From NCBI GenBank assembly GCA_034509735.1, contig JACGWO010000001.1, positions 14,214,854-14,278,853 of the forward strand: a stretch of DNA of 64,000 bases, given 5' to 3'. The number at the start of each line of letters is the position of its first letter. The first letter of the stretch is position 1. The stretch comes from Sesamum alatum. Lineage: Eukaryota; Streptophyta; Magnoliopsida; Lamiales; Pedaliaceae. A program made the translations under genes and the position numbers. Positions 45,234 through 56,654 of this stretch are shown piece after piece. The notes under the pieces are model-generated. The model had not been told where the DNA came from. It worked only from the letters and a program-made list of their open reading frames with translations, and did no database searches.

Positions 45234-46592
45234 TCAGTCTGCATCCTGAATCTTGATGCAATCCAAGTTGCTTTTCCCTTGAAGTCTGTTGCTCAACATT
45301 GTTTCGACGTACTCAATAAATTTCATTGAATGATAATATGCACGACCATCCTGTTCGACCAACGGCTCAGCCGGCCTCACAATAGCATCGGGCGCTGCAC
45401 CATTAGCCATGACCACAGATATCCTAGTTTCCTCACTATTCACCACAGCTCTGTGTCTCACACTCTTGTACCTCCCGTTACTCAATATCTGGACCAAAAC
45501 ATATAAGTTTTTGAGCCAAGTACATATACTTCATCTTTCCCAGCAAAAATTTAACTTGATGTCAATTAATAAATTTACCTCAAGATGATCGGCTGTGTTA
45601 ACCAGAATAGAGTTCTGAGGGGAATTAGTGTTGAACCACTCTCCCTTATGCTGTATCTGTAAGCCAGCAACTCCGTTGTGTATGAGGAACGTCAAGAGCC
45701 CGTGATCGGTATGTGCTGGGAGACCAATAGCTTGGTCGGGCTGAGGGCAAGGAGGATAGTAATTTGCAGCGTACAGTTGAAAGCACGAGTCGAGCTTCAA
45801 AACTTCATCAATGTAGCCTTTTTCCAGTCCAAGGTTTTCTCCGATGTCCTGGAGTAGTTTTCTAGCCACGGATCGAGTTTTCTCAGAAAATTCAGCTAGA
45901 ACCTCCCTGCAATAACATAAATAAACAATCACTTTATGGAATGATCACGTGTACACATAATTTTTTGTATTTTTTTATAATTGTCCTTTAAATATAATAA
46001 CCTTAATTTTTGAGGTTTGTCAGGACAGTGAAATTCGGGGTGGACATAGGATTTGATAAAATCCCTCCACAAATGAACCCTGTGGTTAGCTGTGTTGATG
46101 ACACTGCCACTTCCAGACTTGATGGGGTCCGACGGGCTCTTGGCCTCGTAGCGGCGCTTGTCCTCCTCCGGCAACTCGAAATACTCCAAACTCGCGTCTA
46201 TAATGTCCTTAAGAAGACTCTCGGAGATCCCATGGTTTACCAGCTGCAACAATCAATATTCCAAATTAATTACTACACACATGTTAAAACAGTACTGAAT
46301 AATCCCATCATGAATATTACATGATTTCTATCTGTTTGCTTACCACGAAGAATCCCCATTCCCTGCAGGCGCTGTCAAGGTCCCGGAGAACTTTGGCCCG
46401 TTGATCAGGGTTGTCCGAGGCGAGGAGGGAGAAATCAACGATGGGAATGGAATCAGAATGAGAGCCTCTGGAATCATTGGCGAAAGCAAACTGAGAAGGG
46501 ACGGAACTGAGGGTGGAAGACTCAGCCAGCGCCTTAACGAATGAGTTCTCAGCAATATCGGATGGTTTCATCTGAGCTATCGCCGGCGCCAT
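45234..46592 (-). CDS. 2-oxoglutarate/Fe(II)-dependent dioxygenase, 4 exons
   Basis: Exons (minus strand): 46592-46344, 46243-46002, 45906-45579, 45488-45234. All three introns are GT-AG and the joined frame gives 357 residues. DIOX_N begins near residue 48 (SIPIVDF). The 2OG-Fe(II) fold holds 'NYYPPCPQP' (212-220), iron ligands His229, Asp231 (HTD) and His285, and the co-substrate motif Arg295-Ile-Ser297. Such enzymes are usually cytosolic, couple 2-oxoglutarate decarboxylation to substrate hydroxylation, and act in hormone or specialised metabolism. Length and motifs fit the plant DOXC class, near the 2-ODD/DMR6-like group by impression. No targeting peptide is evident. 'NTADH' replaces the common 'N.GDH'. 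Substrate unknown. It is the only intact host gene in the window. Confidence 0.95.
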
Positions 46593-46686
46593 TTCTATGT
46601 ATTTCTCTGTGTGTCTGGACTGAAGAGGAAGAAGATGAGGAAGATAGATGATGAGTTTACTGCAACATAGTATGGGATGGGAGTGT

Positions 46687-46696
46687 TATATATATA
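46687..46696 (-). promoter_or_regulatory. TATA box of the 2OGD gene
   Basis: TATATATATA, preceded on the minus strand by CAC, about 95 bp upstream of the start codon, a usual distance for a plant core promoter with a short leader. The same run survives at about 15350 in the orphan promoter. Confidence 0.65.
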
Positions 46697-47125
46697 GTGA
46701 AAGGGGAAAGTAGTATCGGCTGCTCAATAATTTTTTGGCTGGCCATATAGTAAAAACTTGTTTAGGAGTCCACTTTTTAAATATTTATATAGTTGCATAT
46801 TGTTTTATAAATAATATAGTATAAAAAAGATTTTATACACAATGATGTATATAAGTAAAATTTAATATAATTATGATACAAATTTATAATAAAATATTTG
46901 AATTAGCTTAAGATAAGAGTTAGACGGAAGTTTCCAAGTGATGGCAAAAAGTGTTGAGCGTGCAAATTTTGACTATAAGCACATGAAGTTGGGATTGATG
47001 GTAGTTAGATATGTAATTTTGATTTCTTAATGTTGGTTTTAGGAGAACATGTTTGTCATGGCTGATAGCTAGAGAAGTAAGCATTTGATTAATTACTCTA
47101 TATGATCTTTTGTAAATTAAGATTT
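46697..47125 (-). promoter_or_regulatory. 2OGD upstream region, duplicated at 15362-15790
   Basis: Conserved blocks shared with the orphan copy include 'ttttggctggcc', 'aaaatttaatata', 'gacggaagtttcca' and 'gatcttttgtaaatta'. The similarity may only reflect a recent enough duplication. No specific binding site can be claimed. Confidence 0.6.
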
Positions 47126-47430
47126 TCCGACTGCAAAAAAATAAAAATAAAAATCTATACTATAAATCACTTGGACTTTAAAGACAAATCACTATATATT
47201 ATCAATCATATTCAAATAAACTAATGTAAAAACTTAAGTTTTGATAACAATTGATCATCACTCGTCATGGTTTTACTTTTATGACTAAATCATTTATATA
47301 GTTTTTAGTTGTACCTAATGTTTTAATCTCTCTAACAAAAACCTCGTTTGGAAAACAACAACTATTAGTAATTGTTAACAATCGTGGTTAATTAGTATCC
47401 GTTATGATTTTTAACTTTTAATCATGGTAA
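47126..47430. other. Gene-free AT-rich DNA
   Basis: No coding sequence or repeat boundary recognised. Confidence 0.5.
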
Positions 47431-47571
47431 TTTATACTAATGTAAAAAGGAAAAGCTCTCTACACTCACAAATGATGGTTAGTGACACCGCCTCACCAAC
47501 TTTTAAGTATGACAATTATACCACTAGTTAGATCATTTTAATAATTAATTATCATTACTTTGTTTTTTTTT

Positions 47572-49641
47572 GGTAAATGCTATATTTGGTCCATTAAATT
47601 TTCGTTTGGAATTACTTTAGTACCTCAAGTTTATTTTTTGACTTTAGCATACCTAAATTTTAGATTTTTCTCAATTCGTCCCTCTGACCATTTCTCGACA
47701 AAAATGTGGTCGGATTTGGATTGTTGGGAGGGTAAAATGGTCAATTTAAGTTGAATTTCCTCACTTAGTCCCTTAAGTAATTTGTAAAATTGTCAAATGA
47801 GTCATTTTTTAATCCGAAAAACAACTCTCTTATCTTTTTGTATGATAAATATGATGTAATTATCTTATGTGAAAATGAAAACTTTGAACCCTTTCGAACA
47901 TAATAATAACAAACTGCTTAACTTAATCACTTTTTTTTTTCATATTCACTATAAAAAGTTCAAAATTATGAATAAATTTCATAAAACCTATCTAATTAGA
48001 AAATATAAAATAGTTAAAGATAAGTTTGAAAAAGTTTAACCTTAACAATATTTATTAAATATTTGGGTTTCGAATATAAAGTTAGTGAAATATACTTTTG
48101 GGAGTTTTTTTTTTTTTTTTTTGTCCGGTAAGTTTACCCAATATTAGATTTAGCTCTATAACTATGACATTTTATTTATTTAATCCTATAAGTTATAAAT
48201 TGATGATATTTAGTTCGCTTTAAGATTTTTAATCAGTTTCTTGGTATTTTTTTGCTAGAATTTGCCATGTGTTACACCGGAATGTCCAACTGGGCGAGGA
48301 ATTGATGATGTGGCATACACATGGGTGATTACAAAACATCTATTGTTCATAGAATTTGAACTTAGGTCTGCTTTTTATTGCACTTGAGCTACAATTAATA
48401 TATGTACTTTGTTCCTTAGGGGACACCCTAATGGTATGGAACTCAATATTTCAGTGTAAAGACAATGAGTTCAAAATCTATTGAGAGCGTGTGTGAGTGC
48501 GTACGTGGGTGGGGGAAAAAGTGAACCAACAATATACTTTATTTGTGCTCAACCAGTCTATAACCTATACATGATGAGTTAGCTAGGAAATGAGAACAAC
48601 GGCTTAAGCCATTAGGTGTAGGCGCTTTTCCAAAGGTGGAATCTTCTAGTTCTTCCTATTTGACCCGAAATTGATTGATCTTGCCTTTCTGGAAATTCTA
48701 TAATATAAAATTGATATTAATACTATTAAAAATTTTAAAAAAGTTAAACCTAAAAATATCGATATTTAATGAGATAGTTTATTTTGGTATTCAAAAAATG
48801 TATAATTAGTATTGATATTTATCTTAATAATGAAATATTAACATGAAAAATATATATACTAAATATATATATATATATTTTATTTTTTATACGCTAATTT
48901 ATATAATTTTACATAACTATTTCTTATTTTTAAAAATTATTGTTATATACTATTTGTCTTGAAAGATTCATAAATTCTTATTAAATTAATAATATTTTAA
49001 ATGTTATATATAAGTAGTTTTATATATTAGCTTGTTTTGTGTAAAATATATATAAATTAGCATATGAAAATTAATATATTATTTGTTTTTAATATATATA
49101 TATATATATTTCCTGTTAATATTCTATTGTTAAGATAACTATCAACACTAATTATATTCTTCTTGAATAAAAAATAAATTATATCATTAAATAAATATTT
49201 TTAAGTTTAACTTTTTAGTAAATATTAATATCAATTTTTATATTAAAGTATTTGCATAAATATAGGTTATAAAATATGGTTGAGCAAAGTTGCATATATT
49301 GGACATAGTTTAAGTGGGAAAGGAGCATTTATGGTCTTAAAAGACCCAAATTTGAATCCCATAAGCAACAATTTTTTATTTATTTTTTATCACTCATATA
49401 TGTGATACATCACCATCACATCATTAATTTCTTGCCCAGTTGGACATTCCGGTGAACACATAGCGAAAAATACCATAAAATTGATTAAAAACACTAAATC
49501 AAACTAAATGTCATCAATTTTGTAACTTACAGGACTAAATAAATAAGGGCATAGTTGCAGGACTCAATCTAATATTGGGTAAACTTACCGGACAAGAAAA
49601 AATAAGTTTTGACTAATACTTTTAACTAAATTCTTTGGTGG

Positions 49642-49678
<37 letters not shown>

Positions 49679-50132
49679 GAATGTTTTTCAAATTAGGTTT
49701 TATTAATTATAATTTCAGATTAGATAAGTTTCATAAAATTGATTCATAATTTTATTTTTTTTAACTTCTGAAATAATAATAAAAAGATTATTTTTTATTT
49801 TAAGTTAAGCAATATGTTATTATTATGTTCACAATAGTTCAAGATAATTACATCAAGCATACACAAATATAAAAAAAATGGTTCCCTGTCTAAAAAATGA
49901 CTGATTTGACTATTGTACAAACTTAAAGGACTAAAGTGATAAAATCAAATTTAAACTGATCATTTCACACTCCAAAAGTCAAAATCCGATCACATTTTCA
50001 CCGGAAGATTGGTCAGAGGGACCAAACTGAGACAAAAACTTAAGTTTAGAGGATGCTAAAGTCAAAAAATCAACTTGAGGGATTAAAGTGATTCTAAATG
50101 AAAACTGAAAGGATCAAATGTAGCATTTATCC
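47572..50132. mobile_element. 2.56-kb foldback element with nested inverted repeats
   Basis: The left end GGTAAATGCTATATTTGGTC pairs with the right end, whose complement reads GGATAAATGCTACATTTGAT. The pairing continues for about 500 bp ('gaacataataataac', 'tgcttaactta' on both arms). Inside it a second inverted pair (48121 TTGTCCGGTAAGTTTACCCA against 49595) runs inward about 400 bp ('ggaatgtccaactgggc' in both). In total roughly 0.9-1 kb of arm can pair, around an AT-rich loop (about 48570-49260). A T-run on the left and C17 on the right hide any target duplication. It is non-coding; long-TIR MULE or foldback type. Confidence 0.7.
48121..49595. repeat. Inner inverted-repeat element of the foldback
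   Basis: Its termini TTGTCCGGTAAGTTTACC are exactly inverted at the two ends, independent of the outer arms, so it may be a separate element that inserted near the centre of the outer one. The spacer is very AT-rich. A (TA)n tract follows at 49647-49673. Confidence 0.6.
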
Positions 50133-50152
50133 CCCTCCCCCCCCCCCCCCCC
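50131..50152. repeat. Poly(C) tract, 22 bases with one T
   Basis: C5-T-C16 at the right edge of the foldback element. Long C homopolymers are rare in this AT-rich DNA and are assembly-sensitive. An opposite G-run occurs at about 40643-40655. Confidence 0.9.
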
Positions 50153-50323
50153 AAAAGTGACTCCGTGTTATTTTAACACCAATATACCAATTCTTTTGTC
50201 GTGTCGATAATATCTTAAGTTAGTTTTCTTTCGTTTTCTTCTTTTCTTCTTGTTCTTTAAATGTGATTTATTGGTTTATATATTTATTATGTGCATGCAG
50301 GGATGGTGTGCCAAGACAGCTAG

Positions 50324-51365
50324 TTAACAATAATGAAAAGTCATATTTTTTTCAAGTGTCGAGAGTTGTTATGGTTTAATCAACATGCCAGTGGTACCAC
50401 AAGTTATGCTGAATAGTGATGTTAACTGGTCGAGTTTCGGATGGGTTTTGTCAAAAACCTAAGACCCGACCCTACCAAGAAATGTTGTAATTTCCATAAT
50501 TAGTTGCTAATTTGGAGCAACAAAGTGGTCTAACATATGGATGCAATTACAATATTGATCCATAGATTAAATTGAGAGAAAAATAGAGAAGTGCATTCGT
50601 CCCACATAGGAATATGATGGGGTAAATATGGGTTGTGATAAGTATATAAAGTGTATGTGGGAGTGAGTGTTTTTAACACTCATTCTTGTCCCACGTTGTA
50701 AGTTTATGAACTTCATAAACTCCTTATATTAAGCTCAAGGTGCATGATATGTTTGTGAAAGTGTTTATCGGCCCGAGAGTCACACGGCGAAAGCATGAAA
50801 AATGATGAAACATGCGGAATAAAGGTATTTAAAAAAGCATTTTTAAAACCAGATCAAGGGGTGTTCCCTTGATTCTGCGTTCGGTGTATCTCATGAATGA
50901 AAGAACAACATACATAATTTCATGGAGGCCCTAGGGTAAATGAAGAGAACAAGAAAACATAAATGGAATCTTACCCTTGTAGTTCTCTTCACAGGCTATA
51001 CGCGTTTTTGTAGATCTCCACCACCAACGCTCTTCGTGGAGCACCTCCAAAGAACGTCCACACAATCCAATAAAATGCTTACAACCTCCGTGCTAGCAAA
51101 AGATTTAAGGGGAGAGAACAATTGACCAAACGTTATGAATTAATGAGATAAATTGTTCTTAGTTCTTCCTTGATGGAATCAAGAAGAACTAGCGCACTCT
51201 TGGAGAGAGGGAAGAGGGAGGGACGAGGGAGGGAGAGGAGGTGGAGGTTGATTTGTGTGTAATGCTGATCGTGTGTGCATGTGTGTGTATTTCGAGTATT
51301 TAGGTGACTTGGTCACATAACCTACTCAAACTCCTCCAAGGAGACACACTACAAGCAACTTCTAG
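50324..51365. other. Unclassified, possibly LTR-derived DNA (left part)
   Basis: No gene recognised. 'aagtatataaagtgtatgtg' near 50640 looks like a TATA box, and 'catgaaaaatgatgaaacat' near 50796 precedes a leader-like region. With 52759-53390, from which the MULE separates it, the sequence looks like a non-coding retrotransposon part, but I found no paired LTRs. Confidence 0.35.
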
Positions 51366-51584
51366 AGATTTGACGGGATAATTACACTTTTCGTCCCCGA
51401 ACTTTGCCACTTATTCGCTTTTGGTCCTCCAACATAGGTCCATTACATTATTGGTCCTCAAACATCCATTTTTTTCACGATTTTCGTCCCTGTCGTTAAT
51501 CGTCCGTTAAAGTTGATGGAAGAGACTCACATGATGCGGAAAAATCTGAAAAGAAGTAGCCAAAACCCCCAATTTTACACTAGG

Positions 51585-51900
51585 GTTCATACATCTTGAG
51601 AGATTTCATCCCAAAAAAATCTCCCCTTTCTTTCTCACCCAAATTCCTAGCCCAATTCCTTTTCTCCTTCGATCAAATCCTCCATTTGACTTTAGTTTCT
51701 TTCTTAAGTATCCCTTTTAAACAAAACCCACAATTTTGGAACCATAAACTGCTGTTGAAGTTTGGATTGGGACGCGGTTGTTATTGGAGCAAAATCGCGA
51801 TTTGCTGAAATTTGTTAGTGGACGATGGCAAGGCGCAGAATGCACGCATTGGATTTCACTCTGAATTATGATAAGTTTTTGCTGATTTTTGAATGTTATT
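51585..51900 (+). other. Leader-like captured sequence inside the MULE
   Basis: 'tagggttcat' and pyrimidine-rich 'ctcccctttctttctcaccc' resemble a plant 5' UTR, followed at 51825 by an ATG opening 'MARRRMHALDFTLNYD', after which the frame runs on only briefly. The source gene is not identified. Confidence 0.35.
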
Positions 51901-52284
51901 TCTGAAATTTGAGAGTTCTTAGATTCTTGCCGAATCTATTATGTTGTTTATGTTCCTGGGTTTTCTGTTTCTGCTTATCTTCTTAGATCTTTAGATTATT
52001 TTATGTTGGATTCTTGTTGAATTTGTGTTTCTGTTTCTGCTGAAGGATATAATTTTGATGGATTTTCTGTTTTTGTTTCTGTTTGGTTCTTATTGGATAC
52101 ATTTAAAATATAAGAATATTAAATGAAATAATATAATTAGTTTTAATGGGGGATCCTAGTTGTTTTACACTGAAAATACATTATGGTGGAGTGAAATCCA
52201 CAATATTCGGGCTTTTGAAATCAATTCATTTAAATCATTACCTCAGCTTCTAATATTACAAAAAAAACACGACATTTATTTACT

Positions 52285-52385
52285 GAATCAATAAACCTTA
52301 CCCCATAATTTGGGCAAGCACGGTACCTTCTACCTGGATTTCGAGTAGTCCATGACGTTATTAACGGAAGTTTAAAAGCACAATA
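52285..52385 (-). pseudogene. GRF-type zinc finger fragment in the MULE
   Basis: One minus-strand frame reads 'TRNPGRRYRACPNYGVRFI', matching the 'T.NPGRRF..CPNY' half of the GRF zinc finger common in small plant proteins. The rest of the domain and the start are not recognisable. It lies within a MULE, which suggests capture and decay. Confidence 0.6.
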
Positions 52386-52758
52386 GCAAAATATAGTTGC
52401 TGCATTTTGTGGGAATATGAGGTGTTGCTGCTTGTGCTCATTTTGGAGCTTTTGTTGCCTTTTGAGAGGAAAAAACGGTGTTAATGTGTCTGAAAATGAG
52501 TATAGTAATATGAAAAAAAATAGGGAAGAACTTCAATTTGGAGGGAAAAATCTGTTAATATCCCTCCATTCTTTGCCTCACGTGACTCTCACGTGAGTCT
52601 CTTCCGTTAACGTTGACGGAAGGTTAACGGAAGGGACAAAAATTCTGGAAAAAAATAGATGTTTGAGGACCAATAATGTAATGAGCCTATGTTGGAGGAC
52701 CAAAAGCGAATAAGTGGCAAAGTTTGGGGACGAAAAGTGTAATTATCCCAGATTTGAC

Positions 52759-53390
52759 CTAGTCAAATGATCTTCTAGGATGAAACTTGGCCATCAATCT
52801 CATACTCTCTATGATCGAATCTCGTCCATCCATTCTTGATGGACTTTATGGTCTGGACTTATTTAAATCTAATTTAAATAGCCTAAAGGTCCAATGGACT
52901 TTGTATTAAATCCAATTTAATACTTGAGCCCAATTAAATAATTCCATCATTTTAATCTAGTTAAAAGGGAAAGCCCAACCTCTTAAATTCATAAATCTAA
53001 TTTATAAATTAAGCTCAATTAATCCAATTAATGGATGACGGCTTATCGCTCCAAGAGATTAATTTAATCCAATTAAATTATCTCATCTCCCAAAATTAAT
53101 TTCCAATTAATTCCTTCACTTCCAGTGAATTGTATATGACTCACCCTCAGCTAGAGATTATGTAAAAATACTGCGTGAACGTCAAGGCTCCCGAATGCAT
53201 ACGAGTATGGTCCTTCCGTCTACCAACTCCTGGCCATAGTCTAGGGCATGGAATTGGGTGTCGGTTCCCATCCTTGACTAGGTAGCTACACATAAGGCTC
53301 GAGATCCTCGTTTACCCCATAAATACGTCACGGGGATCCCATCCCATTGTTAAGTTACCGTGGCCATAGATTTTTAAGAAAAAATGAGTC
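52759..53390. other. Unclassified, possibly LTR-derived DNA (right part)
   Basis: It continues the sequence interrupted by the MULE. It contains runs of 'aatttaat' and 'ccaattaa' units and a less AT-rich stretch (53150-53360). No gene is seen. Confidence 0.35.
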
Positions 53391-54703
53391 TCAGAGTGTA
53401 TAGCAGACACTACTGTCAGGCTTGTTAACTTTAGTAGGCCGGATTGTATTGCCCCATAAGAGCCCCCTATTGTATGTTGTATTGTGTTGTACTAATACAC
53501 ATAACTGGCCATTTACTTTGAGATTGTATTGGGCTTATACATGTATTATTGGGTTATGTTTTTGTTTACATTACCACATTCTAAATTGTATTGCAATTGT
53601 AAGTTACCATTTTGTCCACGTAATAAGACAAAAGGTCTTGTCAATAACTTAACAAATAAACCATTTTAATCTGAAGATTCGTGTTTTCAAATATGTATGG
53701 ACTTTGCCCTAGGAAGAAGAAGGAGAAGATCGTCTCTATAGATTCGAGGCTCTCTTCCACACCTCCCACAACTTTCCTCCCTTTTTCACACTGCCCTTTC
53801 ACCTTCGATAAGAGACGACGACGTCGGCAGCCTCCATTGGAATATCCGTTCGTCCGTGTGCGTCTGGCCGTCGATTTTCTGATAAATTTTTTTTGGTAAC
53901 ACTAATCCATGCAATACTATTTTGCAGTGAATGTCATACGTTCATATATGCAAGTTTGTCTCTTAAATAGCTTCGTACAATTGACATTGATAAGATTAAA
54001 ATCCAAAATGCATATGTATTACTGTATCCTAAAGAATGTGGGTTCCTGCATTTCACAATAGATTTGTGGATTTTGGAGTATAATATACACATCACTCAAT
54101 AGGGCGTGATTTTTGTCGGGCTCCGTCCCTATCCAAATTTTCTGGTTTCACAACGTCGCCTAAATTAATTTGGGTTGTTATTTTTTTTGGTATTTTACTT
54201 ATTTGAGTCCTGATTCAACCATAGAAATAGTGCCTTGAGTTTTTGTACTAAGCCCGTTGCGCAAGTTGGGTACCATCCAACGCATAATGAAAATCATATA
54301 TGCAATTGCGTTCAGGATGTATCCGGTTCCACTTATATGGTGCCCTCATATTGTTTGGAGATGTGTTGTTTATATCATATTTTTTTGGACAACTATACAT
54401 ATGAAAATGTTAACTCAATGTCTTCAATGTGGATTGTTCATTTGGTTATGCACTTGTCCTTAAATGTAGTGTATAATTAGCATCGGCAAACAGTGTCATT
54501 GATCTATAACCTACTCTTCAAATTTCTCTGTACGTCTGTAAAAGGATGTGCCCTTTCCTAGGTTTGGAGTTAACGTTGTATCTTAAACGTGAAATATTCA
54601 TTTCTACCTGGTCTGGCATTGATAAAAATGGCTTTGTAGGACGTCATCTGGCAAGTTGGAATGTCAAGTGATAAGACCCAATGTGGTGATAGTGGGTGTT
54701 TAA
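53391..54703. other. Gene-free stretch before the GRF pseudogene
   Basis: Open frames at 53422, 53681 and 54235 lack recognisable motifs. The pyrimidine-rich, less AT-rich part at 53700-53880 may be an old leader exon. Confidence 0.4.
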
Positions 54704-55330
54704 ATGGAAAAAATGAATCACCTCAAGCTCCTAGACAAAGCCGGTGGTACTCAGATGATATTGTGCCTTGTATGTGCCGATGTGGCGATGAGGTTATGCT
54801 TAGGACATCATGAACCAATGTCAACCCCGAGCGACGTTTCCACGGCTGTCCGGGTAATATGGTATGCTATTGTCCCTTTTTCGTATGATAAACAAATGGT
54901 GAATGTAATCGTTTAATTCGTGAACTGTGATGTCCTCTAGTTCATTCTCGTTTTAAGAACAAATGCTCGGCCATGTCTAATATTGGATTTTCATTAATGT
55001 TGTAGGAATTGTATTATGGGACATTCCAGTGAGTTGATCCTCCCATGTGTCGGCGGGCAAAGGAGGTCATTCCCCGGCTCCTAAACCGCATCTCGCGTTA
55101 TGAGATAGAATTCAAGAGGGCGGAGGAATGTGTGGGTAAAATGCATGAAGATGTCCATCTTCACGATTGTCGATTTCAGTGGGCATTGGTTGGGTGGGCA
55201 GACCATGTACTATTCCTGCTCTTTGGACAATAGTATATTTATCTTACGACGTTGGTTAGGTGGGCAGACTATGTACTATTCAGTGGGCATTGGTTGGGTT
55301 GGGCTTTTGTGTATAATTACGGCGTCGATA
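54704..55330 (+). pseudogene. GRF-type zinc finger protein, pseudogene
   Basis: An ATG at 54704 is one frame away from the conserved coding frame 'WYSDDIVPCMCRCGDEVMLR', which after a stop continues 'TNVNPERRFHGCPG'. A GT at 54855 and an AG at 55006 would remove an intron of about 150 bp. The next exon reads 'ELYYGTFQ', a TGA stop, then 'VDPPMCRRAKEVIPRLLNRI'. That stop replaces the Trp of the usual 'W.DPPMC'. The C-terminal part resembles the short hydrophobic tail of these small proteins. At least three disabling changes are visible. The family's cellular role is poorly known; copies are often found with MULEs. Confidence 0.75.
55175..55300. repeat. Local duplication of a GGTGGGCAGACTATGTACTA unit
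   Basis: 'ggttgggtgggcagaccatg' then 'tactatt' at about 55188 recurs as 'ggttaggtgggcagactatg' then 'tactatt' at about 55253, and 'cagtgggcattggttgg' also occurs twice (55178, 55282). This is a short interleaved duplication at the 3' end of the GRF pseudogene. Confidence 0.75.
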
Positions 55331-55788
55331 AGCACGCTATAAGGTGATCGTTTATCTTTGTTCTAGCCATAATCATTTTGGAAAATAGTATATTTATCTT
55401 TAGTATTGGCTAGCATTCGACAATAGTATTGCTGTAGTTTGTATGTGTCTTACGTTTGTTTTAGCGTGTGCTTCGTTTGAGGATAATCCGGCGTTCGATA
55501 TTATTGCTTGGAATTTCAATTTTATTTAATTTTCTAGTAGTTTATGTTTTCGACATTTTGGGTTTCCATGATTTGATCTCCAATCTTTTTCAAGTTTGTA
55601 TTTATTCTCTGATTATTAATTAGAAAGCTAAAGAGTATGGATGCACACATAATTAGTGATTTGTATTAATACCATAGGGGTCAAAAACTTAGGTCTCCCC
55701 AAACACGTTATTTAAACTACCGCAACCACTCACCAATTTAGTTACCTTTATTTCCTACTTGTATCCTCAGTGCTCATATTTCTATATA
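55331..55788. other. Gene-free AT-rich DNA
   Basis: No coding sequence or repeat boundary is recognised. Confidence 0.5.
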
Positions 55789-55830
55789 CTAGTAATGAAT
55801 ACGTGGGTTGCACGTGATTCATATGATTTG
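55789..55830 (-). mobile_element. Helitron 3' end with hairpin
   Basis: On the minus strand it reads ATCACGTGCAACCCACGTAT, an imperfect hairpin (ACGTG / CACGT stem), then a short AT-rich spacer and CTAG at the edge, followed by T. Hairpin plus CTAG is the classic Helitron 3' terminus and differs from the 1318/50323 family. The 5' end, expected to the right, was not found, so the length is unknown. Confidence 0.55.
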
Positions 55831-56654
55831 ATAAAAATAATAGTATAATATTAAACATTAATGATTAAATATAAAATATATGGATTAGTTCATGATATAA
55901 AGATATGCATTTCTCAAGATGTTGTTCAACATTAATAATTCTACTAAGATATAAAAAACTAAACAAAATAAAAATACTAAATATAAACAACAATGTAATT
56001 TAACTGTTATGTAAACTTACATTCCCATTAAGTCTTTCTCTATTTATTTATTTATTTTTTTTATCTTGATTGCTGATAATATCTTGTTTTTGTTTGGTTT
56101 GGTTGATTTACTTTTATATTTTCTTTTTAAATTGTTAAAGGTCTCTTTGTTATCGATTGAAACTTGAATCTCAAAGTGTCTTGCTCTTTCTTCTTGTTCG
56201 GTCCTCTTTTTTTCTTCTCACCTTCTTCAGTAGAAATCCCATCACGTTTCTTATCAATATCTCTTGATGTACTGACTTTTTGATTGGTTAATTTAGTTTT
56301 GAGTTCATCATTTTTTATTGGTATAGCTAACGTCTTTTATTTATCTCATTCTGTGGCAGTGGTTGTTTCTTTTCAATTGTCGTTGTTGTGACATTTATCT
56401 TGCATTGACCAGTTCTGCCTTTTTATTGAGGACAATGAGATGGAAATAACATAAAAAATACTTTTAAGGTCAATCCTCTAAAATTTTGACATCATACCAA
56501 AAAAAAATAAATAAATACTGTGTTAAGTGCATCCCCGAAAACATAATTGTTTAATCTCGCAGACACATTCAAGAAGTGAACAAGAAAAAAAGAGCAAAAA
56601 GTAGTACAATACAGACAGAAACGAATATCAACTAATATAAACAATATGCTCCTA
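55831..56654. other. Gene-free, possible Helitron interior
   Basis: AT-rich with T-rich runs (56050-56140). No coding motif is recognised. Confidence 0.4.

Larger units (their letters stand above)
47431..50323 (+). mobile_element. Helitron copy carrying a large foldback insertion
   Basis: The left end TTTATACTAATGTAAAAAGG and the following 100 bp ('ctcacaaatgatggttagtg', 'cacc...caacttttaagta') match the Helitron at 1065. The right part ('taagttagttttctttcg', 'atgtgcatgcagggatgg', ending ACAGCTAG) matches its end. It lies between A (47430) and T (50324). The first base C of the usual TC is T here. The middle is filled by the foldback element at 47572-50132. Confidence 0.55.
51375..52749. mobile_element. 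1.4-kb MULE with long TIRs and 9-bp target duplication
   Basis: The left end GGGATAATTACACTTTTCGT pairs with the right end, whose complement reads GGGATAATTACACTTTTCGT. The inverted repeats extend about 190 bp ('gccacttattcgcttttggt' on both). AGATTTGAC flanks both sides (51366-51374 and 52750-52758), a perfect 9-bp Mutator-type duplication. No MURA transposase is present. The interior has a leader-like stretch at 51585-51830 and a GRF-zinc-finger remnant on the minus strand, so it fits a non-autonomous MULE with captured host sequence (Pack-MULE type). Confidence 0.92.
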
